The position numbers and the translations under genes are program-made. A stretch of 9,711 bases of DNA. It comes from Elusimicrobiota bacterium. Its GTDB lineage: Bacteria > Elusimicrobiota > Elusimicrobia > UBA1565 > JACRDR01. The stretch lies in NCBI GenBank assembly GCA_016207585.1, contig JACQPI010000071.1, positions 1 to 9,711 on the forward strand. Reading direction: 5' to 3'. The stretch's first letter is position 1. Every line of letters begins with the position of its first letter. Under the pieces are notes generated by a model. It did not search any database. It saw only the letters and a list, made by a program, of their open reading frames with translations, and was not told the DNA's origin. Shown here in pieces: positions 6,848 through 9,711 of the stretch.

Positions 6848-8778
6848 AGGACGATCATGAATGTCAGCGCCACGGAACCCGCCAGCATCCACCAAAGATA
6901 TTCATTGAGGATGCCGCGCGATATTCCCGAAAGCCCCTCTCCCAGTCCCGTGAAACAGTCCGCAAGGGACTCGGTCCAGACGTCCCACCGCTCGTCCTCC
7001 CATTTCCAAGACACGAAAGCCGCCGCGCGCGAAACGAGCCCGGCCGACCGGGCCGCCAGCCGCTGCCAACCCAGCTCTCCCGCGACCCGCCGCTCCAACC
7101 CGGGATGCTTCATGCGCCATGTCCAATCCCAGTCGGACTGCGCCATCGTCGCGAGCCAGGCCGCGACAAGTCCCGCCGCCGCGGCCGCCAAGCCGACCCC
7201 CGCCACCTCCCAAGAGAACGGCGCCGAAACCTCGGAGGAGGCGACCAAGATCATCGGCCCCCATGCCGATGCGAGAGGCGACAAAACTTTTTCGAGGAGG
7301 CCCGCGGAGCCGATGACTCCCCCCACGGCGCTCAAGGCCGCCAAAAGAAAGACCGGAACCTGCATCCAAAGGCCCGGCTCATGCGCATGGGCCGAGCGCC
7401 CGGTCTGCTGCGGGCGGTCTCCCAGGAAGGTCAAAAACAACATCCGGAAAATGTAGTAACTCGACGCGATCGCCGCCAGACAGCCCGCCGCCTTGAGGCC
7501 GGACCCGAGAAGCCCGAGCGGACCTCCGGCCGCATGCCCGCCGACCAGCAGCGAATGCAGGATCGCGTCCTTGCTGAAAAACCCGGCCAGAGGCGGGAAG
7601 CCCCCCAAGGAAAGGGCGCCCACGAGGAAGGCCGCGTAGGTCCAAGGCAGACTGATCGAGAGGCCTCCCGTTTCATCGGTCGTCACGGTCCCATGCGCGC
7701 CGAGCCCATGGATGACGCTTCCTGCGCACAAGAAGAGGAGCGCCTTGAAAAACCCATGCGTGATGAGGTGAAAGACCGCGCCGAAGAGGCTGCCGACGCC
7801 CAAGGAGAGAAACATGAGACCCAAATGGCTGATCGTCGAGTAGGCGAGGATGCGCTTCAAGTCCTTTTGGACGCCGGCCAGCACCGCCCCGCCGATCGCC
7901 GTAAACGCCCCCACGACCGCCAGGACAGACAGCAGGCCCGGAGCGTACTGCAAAATGGGCCAGGAACGGGCCATCAGGAAGACTCCGGCCGTCACCATCG
8001 TCGCGGCGTGCATCAAGGCGGAGACGGGCGTGGGGCCCTCCATCGCATCGGGCAGCCACACATGCAGCGGGAATTGCGCCGACTTGGCGCAGGCTCCCCA
8101 GAAAAGAAGCGCGGCGATCAGGAATACGATCCCTGGATCGAGGAGCCCCAATCCCGCGAAAAGCTCGGTAAACCGCACCGAGCCGCCCCAGCCCATCATG
8201 ACCAAGATCGCCACCAGAAAGCCTATGTCGCCGATGCGGTTGACGAGGAATGCCTTCCAGGCCGCGGCTCGTGCGGCCGGCCTGTCGTACCAGAAGCCGA
8301 TCAACAGGAAGGACGCGAGCCCCACCCCCTCCCAGAACAAGTACATCTGAAGATAGTTGTGGGAAACGAGCAGGCCCACCATCGAGAAGAAGAAGAAGTG
8401 GAAGCAGAGAAAAAAGCGGGAGAAGCCGGGATCGTCCCTCATGTAGCCGACCGCGTAGAAATGGATCAGGGTCGAGACGGTCGCCACCATCGCGAGGATG
8501 GGAGCGTTCAGGCCGTCGATGCGGATTCCGAATTCGATCGACGAACCGCCGATTATCAGCCAACGGAAGATCGTCTCATCCCAGACTTTTCCCCCCAGGA
8601 CTTCAAGAAGCAACCGGAGGCTCGCGCCCGTAACGGCAAGGCAGGAGGCGAGAAACAGCCAATGGATATCCCGAGGCCGCCGGAAATGAAAGTAGAAAAA
8701 TCCGATGGCCAGAGCCGCCAGAGGAGCCGCAAAAAGAACCTGAGCGGCGAGCGGCAGCCCCGGCGTCGCGAAAGCCAT
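6838..8778 (-). CDS. nuoL: NADH-quinone oxidoreductase subunit L (NuoL, distal antiporter-like)
   Basis: The 646-residue protein is the distal proton-pumping subunit of the membrane arm. Visible key residues are E150 in LFWEGVGLASFLLIG (TM5), D183 in NRIGDIGF, K231 in AKSAQFPLHVWLPDAMEGPTPV (TM7), H256, K344 in THGFFKALLF and K402 in FFSKDAIL (TM12). After about residue 480 come the extra helices, an amphipathic stretch at about 560-615 that fits the lateral helix HL, and a last membrane helix at about 622-645. The loop after TM11 lacks the usual EQD..MGGL motif and reads VTTDETGGL. The ATG at 8778 follows nuoK by six bases, with an AGGGG purine tract four bases upstream. Length is normal for the family. 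Confidence 0.96.
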   Translation of the reverse strand: MAFATPGLPLAAQVLFAAPLAALAIGFFYFHFRRPRDIHWLFLASCLAVTGASLRLLLEVLGGKVWDETIFRWLIIGGSSIEFGIRIDGLNAPILAMVATVSTLIHFYAVGYMRDDPGFSRFFLCFHFFFFSMVGLLVSHNYLQMYLFWEGVGLASFLLIGFWYDRPAARAAAWKAFLVNRIGDIGFLVAILVMMGWGGSVRFTELFAGLGLLDPGIVFLIAALLFWGACAKSAQFPLHVWLPDAMEGPTPVSALMHAATMVTAGVFLMARSWPILQYAPGLLSVLAVVGAFTAIGGAVLAGVQKDLKRILAYSTISHLGLMFLSLGVGSLFGAVFHLITHGFFKALLFLCAGSVIHGLGAHGTVTTDETGGLSISLPWTYAAFLVGALSLGGFPPLAGFFSKDAILHSLLVGGHAAGGPLGLLGSGLKAAGCLAAIASSYYIFRMLFLTFLGDRPQQTGRSAHAHEPGLWMQVPVFLLAALSAVGGVIGSAGLLEKVLSPLASAWGPMILVASSEVSAPFSWEVAGVGLAAAAAGLVAAWLATMAQSDWDWTWRMKHPGLERRVAGELGWQRLAARSAGLVSRAAAFVSWKWEDERWDVWTESLADCFTGLGEGLSGISRGILNEYLWWMLAGSVALTFMIVLCF

Positions 8779-8784
8779 GAACCC

Positions 8785-9087
8785 CTACCCTTCCAGATCC
8801 CTGAGCCAGTCCGTCTCGGCCGGTCGTCCCCGGGCGCTCAGGGTGATGACGAGGGCGAACCCGACAACCACCTCGGCCGCGGCCACCGCGATGACCAAGA
8901 GCGCCACCGCCAGCCCCTGAGCGTCCTTCCAAACGCCGGAATAGTAAATAAAGTTCAAGTTCGCGGCGTTGATGAGGAGTTCCAGGCCCAGCACCATCGC
9001 CAGGAGTTGCCGGCGCCACACGAGGCAGAACATCCCCGACAGAAACAGGAGAGAAGAGACGCTCCATACCCATGCGGAGGAACTCAT
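8785..9087 (-). CDS. nuoK: NADH-quinone oxidoreductase subunit K (NuoK)
   Basis: The protein has 100 residues, the usual NuoK length, with three membrane helices (about 5-23, 28-50 and 58-83); it is related to MrpC. The two conserved membrane glutamates are at E36 (GLELLINAANLNF) and E72 (VAAAEVVVGFA), the same positions as in E. coli, and form part of the proton path between NuoJ and NuoN. The ATG overlaps the nuoJ stop as ATGA. No strong Shine-Dalgarno is visible, so translation is probably coupled to nuoJ. The frame is open upstream to 9633, but the extra part is nuoJ read out of frame. The gene is complete, and its function follows clearly from family and neighbours. Confidence 0.95.
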   Translation of the reverse strand: MSSSAWVWSVSSLLFLSGMFCLVWRRQLLAMVLGLELLINAANLNFIYYSGVWKDAQGLAVALLVIAVAAAEVVVGFALVITLSARGRPAETDWLRDLEG

Positions 9088-9569
9088 AGGGGTTTCTCGT
9101 CTTGGACGGCCGCCAGGGCCGACAGGAGGATGATCACGCCGACCGCCTCCGTCATCAGCGCGTAGCGCCCGAACAGGAGGGCGGCCATGGCGCTTTCCAG
9201 TTCCGCGGCGATCCAAACCGAGCGCGTTGCCGAATCCCCGCAAGCCCTCCATACCAACGCCGCCTCCGAGGCCGCGGCGGCAAACCCGATGCCGATGAGC
9301 CAGCGCGGCATGTGAAACGAGGCCCAGGTCTGCGGGAGGCGCGGCGGGGTCGCCATGATCGCCATGACGATCAGGACCATCACGGCCCCTGCATAGACGA
9401 GGACTTGGAGAAGCCCCAGAACATGGGCGCCCATCAGGAAGTACAAAATCCCCATCTGCAGAAGCACCCCCATCAAGCAAAAGGCGCTCCCATAGAGCGA
9501 TCTCTGGAAGGTCATGCAAACGGAGAACAGCACGGCCAGCAGGCCGCACGCCGCCAACGCGATCCACAT
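9084..9569 (-). CDS. nuoJ: NADH-quinone oxidoreductase subunit J (NuoJ)
   Basis: The 161-residue protein has about five membrane helices. The TM3 motif LLQVLVYAGAVMVLIVMAIM is the NuoJ hallmark; its tyrosine-alanine-glycine stretch forms the pi-bulge that rotates in the catalytic cycle. I chose the ATG at 9569 because the first helix begins right there (MWIALAACGL), as in E. coli NuoJ. An in-frame ATG at 9626 would add 19 residues with no hydrophobic character, and its codons overlap a repeat and the likely promoter. Neither start has a Shine-Dalgarno; a TATAAA box ends 13 bases before 9569, so the message may be almost leaderless. No complex I gene precedes it in the window, so it seems to open the operon. 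Confidence 0.92.
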   Translation of the reverse strand: MWIALAACGLLAVLFSVCMTFQRSLYGSAFCLMGVLLQMGILYFLMGAHVLGLLQVLVYAGAVMVLIVMAIMATPPRLPQTWASFHMPRWLIGIGFAAAASEAALVWRACGDSATRSVWIAAELESAMAALLFGRYALMTEAVGVIILLSALAAVQDEKPL

Positions 9570-9582
9570 GATGTTTACATGC

Positions 9583-9611
9583 TTTATAGATAATTGGCGT
9601 CCGACACACAA
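9583..9611 (-). promoter_or_regulatory. candidate sigma70-type promoter of the nuo operon
   Basis: On the minus strand TTGTGT (9611-9606) and TATAAA (9588-9583) are separated by 17 bases. The -10 box matches TATAAT at five of six positions; the -35 matches TTGACA at only three. The stretch is AT-richer than the surrounding coding DNA. A transcript would begin near 9576, only a few bases before the nuoJ ATG. This is inference from pattern alone. Confidence 0.35.
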
Positions 9612-9649
9612 GCCGAGAGAAAGCATCTGTCAAGGCCGTTTAGAAAGCA
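9609..9649 (-). repeat. imperfect direct repeat upstream of nuoJ, possible operator
   Basis: On the minus strand TGCTTTCTAAACGGCCTTG (9649-9631) is followed by TGCTTTCTCTCGGCTTG (9625-9609). The two begin 24 bases apart and share TGCTTTCT and a CGGC(C)TTG end. They lie just upstream of the candidate promoter. A regulator binding site is possible; no known operator is recognised. Confidence 0.4.
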
Positions 9650-9665
9650 CCTGAGCGAAGGCTTT

Positions 9666-9689
9666 TGGTAAGATGACGCACTGGTAAGA
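9666..9689 (+). repeat. 8-base perfect direct repeat TGGTAAGA
   Basis: TGGTAAGA occurs at 9666-9673 and again at 9682-9689, 16 bases apart, directly before a possible divergent start codon at 9693. It could be an operator half-site pair or chance. Confidence 0.3.
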
Positions 9690-9692
9690 CTT

Positions 9693-9711
9693 ATGGATTC
9701 CCCCCTCCTGA
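9693..9711 (+). CDS. possible first codons of a divergent gene (partial)
   Basis: An ATG at 9693 opens a frame of six codons (MDSPLL) to the window edge, pointing away from the nuo operon. There is no good Shine-Dalgarno and too little sequence to recognise any product. It is listed because the region between it and nuoJ looks like a divergent intergenic region. It could equally be non-coding. Confidence 0.2.

Noticed and set aside
7105..9165. Long plus-strand open frame of 686 codons opposite nuoJ, nuoK and nuoL
   Set aside because: Composition is Arg/Gln/Glu/Gly-rich with no domain, and it lies exactly antisense to conserved genes. High GC at third codon positions creates such open frames.
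9628..9633. Perfect TTGACA on the minus strand as the -35 of the nuo promoter
   Set aside because: At 16-18 bases downstream the sequence is TGTGTG-like with no -10 match. The TATAAA box is 39 bases away, too far to pair with it.

Overview
The window holds most of one operon for respiratory complex I (NDH-1, proton-pumping NADH:quinone oxidoreductase). Every recognisable gene lies on the minus strand. In transcription order, right to left, they are nuoJ, nuoK, nuoL, nuoM, nuoN, nuoA, nuoB, nuoC, nuoD, and one long reading frame that joins nuoE to nuoF and runs off the left edge. The DNA is GC-rich (roughly 60-65% by eye). Genes are tightly packed, with four-base stop/start overlaps or gaps of a few bases. 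The organism is a Gram-negative-type bacterium that I cannot place firmly; the style of NuoB, NuoC and NuoD recalls deltaproteobacterial, Bdellovibrio-like or similar uncultured phyla, but this is only an impression.

Layout. Bases 9570-9711 are an AT-richer upstream region with a plausible promoter, two sets of short direct repeats, and perhaps the first codons of a divergent gene at 9693. Bases 3967-9569 encode the membrane arm subunits J, K, L, M and N, including the three antiporter-like pumps. Bases 1158-3964 encode NuoA (membrane, next to the quinone site) and the connecting subunits B, C and D, which carry cluster N2 and the quinone pocket. Bases 1-1122 encode the NADH-input module as a NuoE-NuoF fusion. 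nuoG, nuoH and nuoI are not present; if the operon continues as its order suggests, they lie left of base 1.

How the parts work together. NuoE/F oxidises NADH (FMN plus a 2Fe-2S cluster in E). Electrons pass through NuoG and NuoI (not seen) to cluster N2 in NuoB, and to quinone bound between NuoB and NuoD. The released energy drives proton transfer in NuoL, M and N and in the NuoA/J/K/H region.

Points worth attention are the permuted gene order (JKLMN before ABCDEF, a rotation of the textbook A-to-N order), the in-frame NuoE-NuoF fusion, non-standard residues and a short deletion in the NuoF nucleotide site, an aspartate in place of the key TM5 glutamate of NuoM, and an insertion of about 50 residues in NuoD. 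I see no mobile element, CRISPR array, RNA gene or clear terminator.
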